A stretch of DNA of 64,000 nt, from contig JANJXV010000025.1 in assembly GCA_024803745.1 (NCBI GenBank), forward strand, positions 18,702,610-18,766,609, in the 5' to 3' direction. This DNA is from Megascapheus bottae (Eukaryota > Chordata > Mammalia > Rodentia > Geomyidae). A model generated the notes under the pieces. That model did no database searches, was not told where the DNA came from, and was given only the letters and a program-made list of their open reading frames with translations. How positions within the stretch are numbered: position 1 is the stretch's first letter; every line of letters starts with the position of its first letter. A program made the position numbers and the translations under genes. Of this stretch, positions 1 through 9,604 are shown piece by piece.

Positions 1-960
1 GTCCCGCTCCGCCTCCCCGCAGGCCCCGGACGGTCTCGGCTCGCGTCCCCGCGGGCGGCTCACTCCTTTGGGTAGCTCCGGGTGGTTTCTTCACCAGCCC
101 CGCCCCCGGCCGAGATCGGTGCAGAATTGGTGCCCGGCGAGGGCCCGGCGTCCCGGGAGCGCAGGGCGGGCAGCCAGGGGCGGCCTTCCTTCCACCCGGG
201 CGCCCCGCGGCCGCGCAGACCCTGTCCCTGCCCACCCGGGCGCCACCGGCCGGTCCCACACCCTCGCTGCCGCCTGCCCAGTGACCTAATTATTGTTTTT
301 TCTTCCAGCCTCGCCGAGGGGAGCGGGGAAATTCCTGGCGGATGACACTGGCCGGGTGCCCGCCCCGCGCTCCCGCCCCGCCGCGTCTCCGCCCCGCCGC
401 GTCTCCGCCCCGCGCCCGCCCCGCCCTCCGCGCCGCTGAACCCGTCATCAGGCTAAGTACAGAGCGGCGCGGCCGCGCGGCCGGGAAATTGCCGGTTCCC
501 CTGCCCCGCGGGGCCGGCGGCGCCCCGAGTCTGGAGGCCCGCGGCGGGGGGCCGAGCTCGGGACTCCCCGGGGCGTGTGTGTGTGTATGTGTGGCGGGAG
601 GGGTCAATGCGGCCGAGACCCCGGGCCGCCTGGCCTGGGGCCCTGACGCCGGCGCGCCGGGGATCGGAGTGCGCGTGCGGGGGGGCGGGGCGAGGGGCGG
701 GGCGAAGGTGGAGGGGCGGAGCCCTCGGGCGCCGAGCCACGCCCCGGCGCCGGAGCTGGGCGCGGGGGGCGGGGCGAAGGGTGGAGGGGCGGAGCCCGCG
801 GGCGCCGAGCCACGCCCAGGCGCCGGAGCTGGGCTGGCCCGCCGAGGAGCAGGGCCCGAGTGCTCACCCAGGACTGCGCGCCGGCCGAGACTCACGCTGC
901 GCGCGCGGGGTGCCAGGGAGGGAGGGAGAGGTGTGTGCGCACGCGCGCGCGCGCCCCGGG
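1..960. promoter_or_regulatory. CpG island, probable promoter
   Basis: This stretch is very GC-rich and dense in CpG, in sharp contrast to the CpG-poor remainder. It carries repeated GC boxes of the GGGGCGGGG type (about 682-702 and 766-776), CCGCCCC words on the other strand (about 360-420), a short GT run at 574-593 and a CGCG run near 943-955. Such islands usually mark promoters of housekeeping or developmental genes. Long open frames on both strands (for example 342-965 plus, 290-895 minus) are Ala/Gly/Pro/Arg-rich and arise from base composition; no known domain is visible. The C-rich run ending in CAG at 9-21 could be a splice acceptor, but nothing confirms it. Direction and gene are unknown, and the island runs off the left edge. 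Confidence 0.8.
694..833. repeat. Two-copy 72-73 bp tandem duplication in the CpG island
   Basis: The block beginning GGCGAAGG at 701 recurs at 773, and CGGAGCTGGG at 751 recurs at 824. The copies differ by a one-base insertion and a few substitutions. Each copy carries a GC box and a GCGCCGAGCCACGCCC stretch, so the duplication doubles the potential Sp/KLF sites. Confidence 0.85.
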
Positions 961-1170
961 CTTGAGCTCAGGGCCTGGGCTCTGTCCCTGAGGTTCTTCT
1001 TTATTCCCCCTACCCCCGCCCCAGCCGTGGGGGCTTCCACGGAGAGCCTAGGTCCCTGAGCTCTTTTCAGTCTCTGTTAGCTGGAGATAAACGTGGCATG
1101 GAGACTTCTGCTGGGGCTGGTTTTGAACCCCTCTCTTCTGAGTAGCTAGGATGACAGGTGTGACCCCCCC
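957..1170 (-). mobile_element. B1G SINE with internal insertion
   Basis: The reverse Geo part starts at CTTGAGCTCAGGGCC and the reverse B1 part ends near GGATGACAGGTGTGA. A roughly 60-base GC-rich segment (about 990-1050) is inserted within the Geo half, flanked by repeated GTCCCTGAG. It sits right at the edge of the CpG island. Confidence 0.75.
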
Positions 1171-1225
1171 CCCCCCGCTTCTGGATGGATATATTATATA
1201 TATATATTATATTATATTATATTGT
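1164..1225. repeat. C-run followed by AT-rich simple repeat
   Basis: A run of 13 C at about 1164-1176 is followed by a TATAT/TATTA tract at 1190-1222 and two TTTG units. Only low-complexity sequence is seen. Confidence 0.8.
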
Positions 1226-1231
1226 TTGTTT

Positions 1232-1295
1232 GTCTCAGGGATTTTTCCTGCTTTGACTGGCTTCAAACCAGAATTCTCAGATCTCCTCCTGGATT
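1232..1295 (-). mobile_element. B1-like SINE fragment
   Basis: Only the middle of a reverse B1-like monomer remains (CTGGCTTCAAACCAG, then TTCTCAGATCTC). The Geo half is missing. Confidence 0.5.
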
Positions 1296-1345
1296 CTCCA
1301 AAAACGTGGGCTGCTCCCCATTTTCAACAATACAGCAGGAGGTAA

Positions 1346-1568
1346 GCCAGGCCCCGTGGCTCACGCCTGTCATCCTGGCTACTCAGGAGGCTGAGATCGG
1401 AGGATCGAGGTTCACAGCCAACCCCGGGGCACAAAAGGACCTGAGACTCTTATCTCCAGTTAACCTCTAGAAAATGGGAAGTGGGGCTGTGGCTCAAGGG
1501 GAGGGCGGAAGCCTTGAGCTGAAGAGCTCAGGGACAGGGCCCAGGCCAAGTTCAAGCCCTATGATAAC
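1346..1568 (+). mobile_element. B1G SINE
   Basis: A full-length forward dimer runs from the B1 start with GTGGCTCACGCCTGT to the Geo end with AAGTTCAAGCCCTATG. A short CA run (about 1577-1590) follows the tail. Confidence 0.85.
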
Positions 1569-1639
1569 CCCCCCACCACACACACACACAATACAGTATG
1601 TAAAGCAAGTAGGACATCACACAAGCCTGGTCTTTTTTC

Positions 1640-1862
1640 CCCTGGTACTGGGTATTGAACTCAGGGCCTGGGTGCACTGTTCTTGAGCTGCTTTTGCTCA
1701 AGGATAGACACTACCACTTGAGCCACAGCTCTATTTCCAGCTTTATATTCATCCCCCCCTCTCTCCCTCCCTCCCTCCCTCCCTCCCTTCCTTCCTTTTT
1801 AGTAGTTTAGTAGAGATAAGATCTCAGCCTCCTAGGGTTACAGGCATGAGCCACCAGGCACT
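1640..1862 (-). mobile_element. B1G SINE split by a CCCT tract
   Basis: The reverse Geo half (1640-1740) and part of the reverse B1 half (1801-1862) flank a C/T-only tract at 1752-1800. The tract replaces the monomer junction and the inner B1 part, so it expanded inside the element or accompanied a deletion. Confidence 0.75.
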
Positions 1863-1894
1863 CTGCTACCTGTTAGTTTTTTTTGGGGGGGGGA

Positions 1895-2108
1895 TCATGG
1901 GGTTTGAACTCTGGGCCTGGGTGCTATCCCTAAGCTCTTTAGCTCAAGGCTACCACCCTACCCTTGAGCCAAGCCCCACTCCCTGTTTTTTCTAAGGGTT
2001 AATTGGAGATAAGAATCTCAGGTCCTTTTGTGCCGGGGCTGGCTTTGAACCTTGATCCTCAGACCTCCTGAGTAACTGGGATTACAGGCCTGAGCCACTG
2101 AGCCCGCT
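1895..2108 (-). mobile_element. B1G SINE
   Basis: A complete reverse dimer lies between TTTGAACTCTGGGCCTGG and GGATTACAGGCCTGAGCC. The preceding T/G run (1877-1893) is the reversed 3-prime tail. Confidence 0.85.
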
Positions 2109-2199
2109 ACCTGTTACTTTTGACACCCTGCTGTGAGATTGCTTTACCTTGCTCGCTGTGCATTCATTCATTCTCTCATGCATTCTTTTTGTTGTTCTT

Positions 2200-2643
2200 G
2201 TTGGTTGTGGGGCTTGAACTCGTTCCTTGAGCTCTTTTCTTTTTGCTCAAGGACAGTCCTCTACCACTTTAAACCACAGCTCCACTTCTGGTTTTTGAGT
2301 GGTTGACTTGAGATAAGAGTCTCACTGGAGGCTGGGAATGTGGCTTCGTGGTAGAGGGCTTGTCTAGCATGCATGAAGCCCTGGGTTTGATTCTTCATTA
2401 CTACATAAACAGAAAAAGCTGGAAGTGGTGCTGTGGCTCAGGTGGTAGAGTGCTGGTCTTGAGCAAAAGAAACTAAGGTATAGTACCCAGGCCCTGAGTT
2501 CAAATGCCAAAACTGGCCAGGGTGGGATGGGGTGGGGAAGAGCCTGATGGGAGCTTTCCTGCCTGGGCTGGCTTCAAGCAGTGATCCTCAGATTTCAGCC
2601 TCCTGAGTAGCTAGGATTGCAGGTGTGAGCCACTGGCGTCCTG
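2200..2643 (-). mobile_element. B1G SINE interrupted by an IDG insertion
   Basis: Geo and the start of reverse B1 lie at 2200-2326; the rest of B1 resumes at about 2555 (CTTTCCTGCCTGGGCTGGC) and ends at 2643. The gap holds the forward IDG at 2328-2516. No clean target-site duplication is seen. Confidence 0.75.
2328..2516 (+). mobile_element. IDG SINE, nested
   Basis: The ID half begins GGCTGGGAATGTGGCTTCG and carries a B box GGGTTTGATTC. The Geo half ends GAGTTCAAATGCCAAAACTGG. It lies inside the reverse B1G at 2200-2643, so it is the younger of the two. Confidence 0.85.
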
Positions 2644-3861
2644 CTTCTCTGGTCCTTTGATACTGCTGTTATTTCAAGATGGACTGGCATCAGTGCTCCA
2701 AGAATGGCTAGATACCCTCTTCTGCTCCAGGTTAGGGCCTGGAGTGTGAGGCCTAGCCTGGGTTCGGTGAGGTTGTTGGAGTGGGGGCCCCTCAGCCAAG
2801 GATCATGTGCCATTTATTCGCTGAGTTTATCATGGAGCCTGTTGACACTGTCATAGCAGGGGTGGAGGGAGCTCTTGTGACATGAAGGAGTCCTAGGAAG
2901 GCCCAAGATTCCTGACCCTTGTCCCCCAGTCCAGGAGCCACAGGAAGAAGCTGCCAGGGGCAGGTGATGGGGTTGAGGCTGGGGGGGAGGGGGGGGACTG
3001 TGGGAATGGCCAGACCTTCTGGGACAGAGCCTCAGCCAGACACTTTATCAGGTCCGGCAGCCACGTTATCTGTGGCTTCTCAGCAAACGAGCCACAGTCG
3101 GTCATCACTTAGAACTTTCCAGGCCTGGGACAAAGCAGCCGAGTCAGCTGGCGTCCCCGTGGCTCCATGTCAGACCCGTGGGCTCGGCAGCTCATGGCCC
3201 TCACTTGGGGGTGGGGGAGGGCTTCAAGGAGAGGGAGGAGGGGTTGCCCAACTGGCGACAGCATGTCTGCTTGGATTCCCTACATGGCCGGGACCACCTC
3301 CCTCGGGCCTGTCTTCAGAATGGATTTGGGGCACAGGGTCACCCCAGTCCTTCCAGGCCTTGCTGAAATGTCAGCCACAAAGGACAGGACACAGAGGGGC
3401 CTGTCCGGGAACAAGGGCCAAGTGTTGGCGTGGGATGAGGGCTGGGGCCTGGCTGGTCAAATGTTTACTTGGAGTTATTCAAGTGGGTGCCCTCAGGCCA
3501 CGGGGGCAGCTGGCGCCTGGCACAGGGCCCTTCTGCCCACTACCATGGGGCACATTCTAGACGAGGCCCGAATCCAAAAGCACTCAAGGGGGGAGGGTAC
3601 TGCCAGCTGAGGCCTTGGCACCGCCTCTCCCGCTCCTTGCTGGGTAAATGAGAGCTGGAAGGGCTGACTTCCAGCTTTTCTTGCCTCCTGCAAGATGTCA
3701 TGAATGACTGGACAGGTTGTACACAGAAAAAAAAGAAAATCTTTCCATTGAAGCAAGGGAGCCTGAAGCACTTGAGTCCATAGGCTGCTTTCTGGCAATT
3801 TCCAGAATGTCCTAGCAGAGGACACCTTTGAATACATTGGAAACATTAAGATGACAACAGG
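2644..3861. other. Single-copy stretch, 1.2 kb, no gene seen
   Basis: No SINE and no recognisable exon. Frames open on both strands (for example 2919-3560 plus and 3493-3846 minus) are not family-like and overlap each other. A G-rich patch lies near 2970-3000. Confidence 0.6.
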
Positions 3862-4045
3862 ACTGGGCGTTCGTGGCTCGATCTGTAATCCTCAGCTGTT
3901 CAGGAGAATGAGATTTAAGCAGTGTGATTCAAAACCAGTCCAGGCAGGAAAGTCCGTGAGACTCTTCACCTCTGATTACTCAAGACCAACAAAAAGAAAG
4001 GAAGGAAGGCTGGAAGAAAGGAAGGAAAGAAAAGAAAAGAAAGGG
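3862..4045 (+). mobile_element. B1-like SINE monomer with GAAA-rich tail
   Basis: A diverged B1 head runs to GTCCGTGAGACTCTTCACC and is followed by a GGAA/GAAA tail (4000-4045) in place of Geo. The tail adjoins an IDG element. Confidence 0.7.
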
Positions 4046-4236
4046 GGCTGGGAATGCAGCCCACCACTGGTATTGTGCTTGTCTAGCATTCATGAAGTCC
4101 TGGGTTTGATTCCTCAGTACCACACACACAGAAAAAGTCAGAAGTACACTGTGGCTCAAGTGATAGGGTGCTAGCCTTGAGCAAAAGAAGCTCAGGGACA
4201 GTGCCCAGGCCCTGAGTTTAAGACTTAGTACTGGCT
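4046..4236 (+). mobile_element. IDG SINE
   Basis: The ID half has GGGTTTGATTCCTCAGTACC and the Geo half has TGGCTCAAGTGATAGGGTGC and GAGTTTAAGACTTAG. The end runs straight into the CA tract at 4239. Confidence 0.85.
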
Positions 4237-4238
4237 CT

Positions 4239-4272
4239 TGTGTGTACACACACACACACACACACACACACA
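4239..4272. repeat. (TG)/(CA)n microsatellite at a SINE tail
   Basis: TGTGTGTA turns into about 13 CA units immediately 3-prime of the Geo half of the preceding IDG. Confidence 0.9.
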
Positions 4273-4274
4273 AT

Positions 4275-4948
4275 GACAACTTGTTTTCTTTGGTTTCCTT
4301 GGGAAACAGGACACAAGATACCCATGCAGAGTTGACTTTCACCTAGACAGTGAAAATCCATTTGTGCTCTGACCCATGCACTATCACGATGTTGCAAGTG
4401 TCAGGAGACATGGTTCTGGGGGTGATACGGTGCCTGTAGATTCCCGGGGGTCCTGGAGAAGGCCGTGGGAGGTGGAGCAAGCTGGCCAGGTGACAGGTGA
4501 GATGGAGTGAGGTCTGTCCTGATGCCTGGCTGGCGGGGGTTGGAGGTGCTGCCGTGGTCCTGGGCTCCCCCTGGTGGCCGCATTGAGAATAGGCTGGAGG
4601 TCTAAGGCTTCAGAGGCCAGGGGATGGGAAGCAGGTTTGGGGCCGGAGGGGAATGCCTGATTCTGGATGTCTAAACAGTGTCTTTTGGGAAGCAAGGAAC
4701 CCAAACAGAGAGATCAGAGCGAAGAGCTCCGAGTTTTCACCCTCTGCAGCCACCACCAACTCATGACCAATTATGTTTCCTAGAGCCCTTTTACCCTCCT
4801 ACAAATCCAGGGCAGGGTTCTAAAGATGTGTAGATCATGAATAGATAAGGCGTTGAAGAAGGTTTGGAGCTGGAGCCACTAAGAAGTTACCCAAAGTTCG
4901 CCCAGTCAGCTCTGGTCTCTGATGTCACCCCCCCCCTTTTTTTTGTTG
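4275..4948. other. Single-copy stretch, no gene seen
   Basis: No SINE body or exon is recognised. It holds a CTCF-like word at 4563-4577 and ends in a C/T homopolymer run (4927-4943) that is the reversed tail of the next SINE. Confidence 0.6.
4563..4577 (-). promoter_or_regulatory. CTCF-like motif
   Basis: GGCTCCCCCTGGTGG matches 13 of 15 positions of the reverse CTCF core AGYGCCMYCTRSTGG. It lies in single-copy DNA. Binding is inferred only from the word. Confidence 0.45.
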
Positions 4949-4949
4949 C

Positions 4950-5150
4950 TTTTGTGTTACTGATGGGATTAGAGCTTAAACTCAAGCCTTCTGCTCTTAT
5001 TTGACCTATTGTGTTCAAGGCTATTGCTCTATCACCTGAGTCAAACCTCCACTTCTGGCTTTTTGCTGGTTAATTGGAGATAAGAGTCTCAGAGACTTTT
5101 CTGCTCAGTCTGGCTTTCAATTGTGATCCTCAAATCTCAGCCTCCTCAGT
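4950..5150 (-). mobile_element. B1G SINE
   Basis: A reverse dimer with intact junction (CCACTTCTGGCTTTTTGCTGG, then TTAATTGGAGATAAGAGTCTC). It is truncated at its B1 start, where TTTGTGGCCTG leads into a CCTT tract. Confidence 0.8.
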
Positions 5151-5166
5151 ATATTCTGCTGTTTGT

Positions 5167-5256
5167 GGCCTGCCTTCCTTCCTTCCTTCCTTCCTTCCTT
5201 CCTTCTTTCCTTCCTTCCTCGCTCCCTCTCTCCCTCCCTCTCTCCTTCCTTCCTTT
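5167..5256. repeat. (CCTT)n and (CCCT)n tract
   Basis: About eight CCTT units are followed by imperfect CTCC/TCCC units. It lies between two reverse SINEs, at the reversed 3-prime tail of the second. Confidence 0.9.
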
Positions 5257-5257
5257 C

Positions 5258-5662
5258 ATTGGTTGTAGGGCTTGAACTCACACCCTGGACACTGTCCTTG
5301 AGCTCTTTCTTTTTTTCCTGTCAGTTGTGGGGCTTGAACTCTGGGCCTGGGCACTGACCCTGAGCTCTTCAGCTCAAGGCTATCGAGAAAAGAGTCTCAG
5401 GGACTTTAGTGCCTGGGCTGGCTTTGAACCACGATCCTCAGATCTCAGCCTCCTGAGTAGCTAGGGTTACAGGCGTCAGCCACTGCACCTGGCTCCTTGA
5501 ACTCTTTTTGCTCGAGGCCACACAGCTCCACTTCTGGTTTTTTGGTGGTTCTTTGGAGCTAGGAGTCTCAGACTTTACTGCCCATGACAACTTTGAATCT
5601 CAGTTCTCAGATCTCAGCCTCTTGAATGCCTTGGATTATAGGCACGAGCCAGCATTGTTCAG
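5258..5662 (-). mobile_element. B1G SINE interrupted by another B1G
   Basis: The Geo tail lies at 5258-5308, and the remaining Geo and B1 at 5493-5662. The near-repeat CCTTGAGCTCTTT (5296-5308) / CCTTGAACTCTTT (5495-5507) is the likely target-site duplication around the insert. Confidence 0.7.
5315..5492 (-). mobile_element. B1G SINE, nested, internally deleted
   Basis: A reverse element from the Geo end (CTTGAACTCTGGGCCTGG) to the B1 start (GCCACTGCACCTGGC). The middle junction is missing: GGCTATCG joins AGAAAAGAGTCTC directly. Confidence 0.75.
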
Positions 5663-5699
5663 CTGTATTTGTGTATTTCTGTGCAAACACATTTCCAGT

Positions 5700-5965
5700 T
5701 CTTTTTAAAATTATTGTATTTTATTGTCAGGGTAACGTAGAGAGGGGGTTATAGTTATGTTTGTCAGGTAGTAGGCACGTTATTACTTCTTAAACATTGA
5801 TAGCCCTTCTCATGTTTTTGTCCCCCTTCCCTCCTCCCACATTTCTAGTTCTCTAGTGCGGAGACTTGACAAGAGGTTGCTGGGTCGGATGGAAATCTGG
5901 TGTTCTGGCAATCTGCCAGACCCTCTGGACTGGCTGAACCATTTCCAAATAATCATCATTGTGAG
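5700..5965 (-). mobile_element. L1-like 3-prime end fragment (tentative)
   Basis: The TTATTGT...GGGTAACGTAGAGAGGGGGTTATAG pattern resembles the reversed 3-prime end also seen at 49770 and 61340, and in forward orientation at 40146. The part from 5875 (GTTGCTGGGTCGGATGG) recalls an L1 segment from memory. The copy is strongly diverged. Confidence 0.4.
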
Positions 5966-6007
5966 TATTTAACTTTCAACTTGAATGTCTTCAAGTACGA
6001 GGAAGAA

Positions 6008-6240
6008 GCCAGTTATCGGTGGCTCATGCCTATGATCCTAACTATACTCAGGAAGCTGAGATCTGAGGATCATGGTTCAAAGCCAGACTGAGAAGGAAAG
6101 TCGGTGAGAATCTTCTTATCTTCAACGAACCACCAGAAAACCAGAAGTGGAGCTGTAGCTCAAAGGGCTAGAGCACTAGCCTTGAGCAGAAGAGCTCAGG
6201 GACAGCGGTGTGGCCCTGAGTTCAAGCCTTGTGGTTGGAA
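6008..6240 (+). mobile_element. B1G SINE
   Basis: A complete forward dimer with junction AACCACCAGAAAACCAG and Geo A-box region TAGCTCAAAGGGCTAGAGC. An A-rich tail follows at 6268-6290. Confidence 0.85.
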
Positions 6241-6627
6241 AGGGGAGTGGTGGAGAGAAAGAACTAAAAAAACAAAACAAAACAAAAAACCCTACTTACA
6301 GCTATGGGTTCAAACTCAGCTGTGTAGCAGGCACTCTCCCCGCTTCCCCTGCCCCTCCTGGCTCACTGGCTGGCCAGGGAGTGGTCTGAGGGACGAGACT
6401 TCAGCTATACTAGTTGCATAGGAACAGATTGCTCTGAAGGGCTAACAGGCATGGCAGAGGCTCAGAGCAGCTAGCCCAGTCATCTGTGGGGCACAGAGGG
6501 CTTAAGATGACTTCCTCTGGGAGAGCAGAGGCTGCTAGTGGAGCTGAGTCTAGAGCACAGGCCCCTAGACCCAGCCCTGACTCTAGGACTACACTGCCTC
6601 CCTCCTTAATCACACAGCGATAAGGAT
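6241..6627. other. Single-copy stretch, no gene seen
   Basis: A SINE A-rich tail is followed by unique sequence. No motif or exon is recognised. Confidence 0.5.
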
Positions 6628-6822
6628 TGGGCGTGGTGGCTCTCCCCTGTAATCAGCTTCTCTGGAGGCTGAGATCTGAGGATTACAATGCAAAGCCTGC
6701 TGGGGCAGGAATCACAAAAGCTAGACATACTGGAATACAGCTGTGGCTCAAGTAGTAGAGCACTAGCTTTGAGCAAAAAAGCTGAGACAGTAGCCAGGCC
6801 CCGAGTTCAAGACCCTGGACTG

Positions 6823-6825
<3 letters not shown>
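6628..6825 (+). mobile_element. B1G SINE with deleted junction
   Basis: The B1 head (GGGCGTGGTGGCTC) runs to GGGGCAGGAA, then about 20 unrelated bases, then Geo from CTGTGGCTCAAGTAGTAG. The end merges with a CA tract. Confidence 0.75.
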
Positions 6826-6875
<50 letters not shown>

Positions 6876-6917
6876 GCAGTAAGGGCCAGGCCCTGAGTTC
6901 AAGCCCCTGGACTGGTG

Positions 6918-6960
<43 letters not shown>

Positions 6961-6967
6961 CAGTAAG
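6790..6967. repeat. Two-copy tandem duplication of a Geo tail plus CA tract
   Basis: GCCAGGCCCCGAGTTCAAG...TGGTACACA(CA)n...CAGCAGTAAGG at about 6793-6887 repeats as GCCAGGCCCTGAGTTCAAG...(CA)n...CAGCAGTAAGG at about 6888-6967. The CA arrays are at 6824-6874 and 6919-6959. Confidence 0.85.
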
Positions 6968-7049
6968 GGCCATTAGGCATTTGCTGGTGGGTGGCAGGGA
7001 GGACCCCATGTCCCAGCCTTGCAGGATTCATAGGTTAAGAGCAAGACAC

Positions 7050-7240
7050 GGGGCTGAGAATGTGGTTTAGTGGTAGAGTGCTTGCCTAGCGTGCATGAAG
7101 CTATGGGTTCAATTCCTCAGTCCCACATACACAGAAAAAGCGGGAAGGGGTGCAATGGCTCAAGTAGTAGAGCGCTAACCTTAAGCACAGATAGGTTCAG
7201 CAACAGAGCCCAAACTCTGAGTTCAAGCCCCAGAACTAGC
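7050..7240 (+). mobile_element. IDG SINE
   Basis: The ID half GCTGAGAATGTGGTTTAGTGG and Geo half TGGCTCAAGTAGTAGAGCGC are both present. The tail is A-rich (7240-7260). Confidence 0.85.
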
Positions 7241-7662
7241 AAAAAATTAAAAAAAAATAAGACACAGGAATAGGGGTCATCTGAACCCAGGTAGGTGGGA
7301 GAGGGGCAGGTCAGGCCAGACAGCAGAAGAGAGAAGGGCAGTGAGAGAGACCAAGGAATGCTTCTGAGAGTAGGGAAGGGGACCACACAAAGTAAGCAAG
7401 GGGTGGGGGGGATGAGGCTATCTTACCTACATCCCCACTGCACTAGATTTGGGGGTGGGGGGGACTGTAGTCAGAATCCCAGTGTCCAGAGAAGATTGTC
7501 TCCCCAGCCCAGGATGCAATCTGATTGGATATGGTGTATTTTAATCTAAAATAATAACTTCCATGTGGAAATGGGATAAAGACCAGACAGTGAGAAAGTT
7601 ACCTTTGTGGGGTGTTGGGGTGTAAGTATTTGGACATGCCTTGTTCTGTCTTTCTGTTTTGA
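7241..7662. other. Single-copy stretch, no gene seen
   Basis: Unique sequence with two G-rich patches (7400-7412, 7450-7465). No exon or repeat is recognised. Confidence 0.5.
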
Positions 7663-7855
7663 TGCTCATATCAGTGCTTGAACTTGGGGCTTAAGCCTTG
7701 TCCCTTAGTTTTGTTTAGGTCAAGGCTAAAATAGTGGTGGTGGTTACTTGGAGATAAGAGTCTCACAGATTTTCCTGCCTAGGCTGGCTTTGAACTACAA
7801 TCCTCAGATCTCAGCCTTCTGAGTGGCTAGGATATAGGCGTGAGTTGCTGGTATC
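7663..7855 (-). mobile_element. B1G SINE
   Basis: A reverse element with a partly deleted Geo half. The B1 half from GGAGATAAGAGTCTCACAG to GGCGTGAGTTGCTGG is well kept. Confidence 0.75.
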
Positions 7856-7858
7856 CAA

Positions 7859-8046
7859 CTCTCTCTCTCTCTCTCTCCCGATCCAGGGCTTGAACTCAGG
7901 GCCTAAGCACTGTTCTTGGGCTTTCTCAAAGCTAGAGCTCTGGCACCACTTCCTGCTTTTTCTATGTATGTGGTACTGAGGAATTGAACCTGGGTCTTCC
8001 TGCATGATAGGCAAGCATTCTACTGCCAGGCCACGCTCCCCAGCTA
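7859..8046 (-). mobile_element. IDG SINE with (CT)n tail
   Basis: A CT run (7859-7877) is the reversed tail. Reverse Geo starts CAGGGCTTGAACTCAGGG, and the reverse ID half has GAGGAATTGAACCTGGG and ends CACGCTCCCCAGC. Confidence 0.85.
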
Positions 8047-8129
8047 TCCACCATTTTTCTGTCTTAACTTTATAGGCCACATCTAAGCATTGATAATGGC
8101 CACTCCCTCTTTACTCAACCTTGATTACA

Positions 8130-8200
8130 TCATGTTGCCTCTCCATGCCTCAGTTTCCCCACATGCAAAATAAGGCAGATGGATAGGTTTGCTTGTCCTT
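8130..8200 (-). mobile_element. MIR fragment
   Basis: CCATGCCTCAGTTTCCCCA followed by AAAATAAGG is the reverse of the MIR core region. Confidence 0.6.
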
Positions 8201-8262
8201 AAGACCCCATTGGCTTGGGCAGGCTCTAGGCGGATTCAGCCTCCCCTTTGCTGGGTATCAGA

Positions 8263-8277
8263 GGCGCCCTCTGGTGG
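8263..8277 (-). promoter_or_regulatory. CTCF-like motif, strong
   Basis: GGCGCCCTCTGGTGG matches 14 of 15 positions of the reverse CTCF core. It sits in unique sequence, not in a SINE. In vivo binding is inference. Confidence 0.6.
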
Positions 8278-8729
8278 CCAATGCTGACCAGGCACCTTTG
8301 GGCTCCTAGTTTGGCCCAGTTTTGAGCTGCCTGGATGTTGAAGGCACACGGGGACAGGTGACAGGTTGGTGACACACACAATGCAGAGCTTCCCTGATAG
8401 ACAGAGAGATGGAGACATTTAGAACAAAGGCGATACCTTTCTAGGGCCTGTTTTGGGGACAGTTGGGTCTTTACAATGCCCTGGTTCGTCCACCATGCTA
8501 ATATGCATTGACTGTCATTTCTCTGCCCCTTTTAGTCTGGTCACAGTGAGTGGACACCTGTCTGGAGTGTGATTACTCAGGAAGCCTTGGGTGTGAGGAG
8601 ACTGGCAGCGCCAGTCAGGTCATCTTTCAGGTGCTCTGGCTCTGACACATCTATAACTTCCTGGGTCGCAGCACCTGCTAGAGGGGACGATTTAATCGTA
8701 ATCCCTGAGCTGGGTATTCATTCATTTAT

Positions 8730-8950
8730 TTATTATTTTTGGGTGCTACTACTAGAACTTGGGGTCTGGGTTTTTCACTAAGGCTAGTGGTCTTCCACTT
8801 GAGCCAAAACTCCACTTGTTTTTTTCTTTTTGGGGGTTAGTTAAGTAGAGATAGGCTCATGGGCTTTCCTGCCAGGGCTGGCTTTGAACTTTGAGACTCA
8901 GATCTCAGCCTTCTGAGTAGCTAGGATGACAGGCGTGAGAACTTGTGCCC
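8730..8950 (-). mobile_element. B1G SINE
   Basis: A diverged reverse Geo half is followed by a good reverse B1 half (CCTGCCAGGGCTGGCTTTG to GATGACAGGCGTGAG). Confidence 0.75.
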
Positions 8951-9342
8951 TACTGAGTAGGGCATGTTCACAGTCACTGTAGCCTGACCCTGGGATCTAG
9001 GTGTCCAGGGAGCTTTGGGGATGCTGTGGGCAGAATGGTTCCACCTAAAAAGGGCAGTGCCTCCAGCCTTCAGCTCTGGGTGGCTTTTCTTGGGGGCTGT
9101 TGAGGGGAGCAGGCTTTATAAGGGTGTTTTTTGGGGGGGGAGGATGAGGGGAAGCTGCTGTTCTCACAGGAACGAAACCCAAGGCACTAAAGAGCGTTCA
9201 CTTCCATTAGCAACAGGCCAGTGAGGAACCAGACTCTTGCTGGCCACGAGGCTCTTCTGCTTCCTTGTTTATCAGGCACTCAGCCATTTGGACCTCTTTT
9301 GTTCACATAGTTTAAGACAATATGGCACTCATAGTCTCAGAC
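8951..9342. other. Single-copy stretch, no gene seen
   Basis: Unique sequence with a G run at 9130-9139. No exon, RNA gene or repeat is recognised. Confidence 0.5.
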
Positions 9343-9492
9343 AATAAGCCAGGTGTGGAGGTGACCACCTGTCACCCCAGCTATGTGGAAGAAAGGCATA
9401 TGTACAAGCATCCTGGTTCAGGTAGAGTGTTAGCCTTGAGCACAGAGAGGCCCAGGGACAGAGCCCAGGCCCTGAGTTCAAGCCTCAGGATG
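9343..9492 (+). mobile_element. B1G SINE, internally deleted
   Basis: The B1 start (GCCAGGTGTGGAGGTGACC) joins Geo at TTCAGGTAGAGTGTTAGCC, losing the B1 3-prime part and the Geo start. Confidence 0.65.
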
Positions 9493-9503
9493 GGAAAAAA
9501 AAA

Positions 9504-9604
9504 AGAAGCCAGAAGCGGAGCTGTGGCTTAAGTGGCCAAGTATCAGCCTTTACCACAAAAGCTCAGAGACAGCACTCAGGCCCTGAGTTCAAGACCTGGG
9601 ATTG

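Larger units (their letters stand above)
8047..8729. other. Single-copy stretch with a MIR fragment, no gene seen
   Basis: It contains a MIR-like piece (8130-8200) and the best reverse CTCF-like word (8263-8277). No exon is recognised. Confidence 0.55.

Noticed and set aside
290..1059. Overlapping open frames of 87-207 codons on both strands
   Set aside because: They are Ala/Gly/Pro/Arg-rich, present in every phase, and follow from the GC-rich island where stop codons are rare. One runs into a SINE.
6683..7031. Cys-Val or His-Thr repeat peptides, here and at every TG/CA tract
   Set aside because: Translations of dinucleotide arrays, not proteins.
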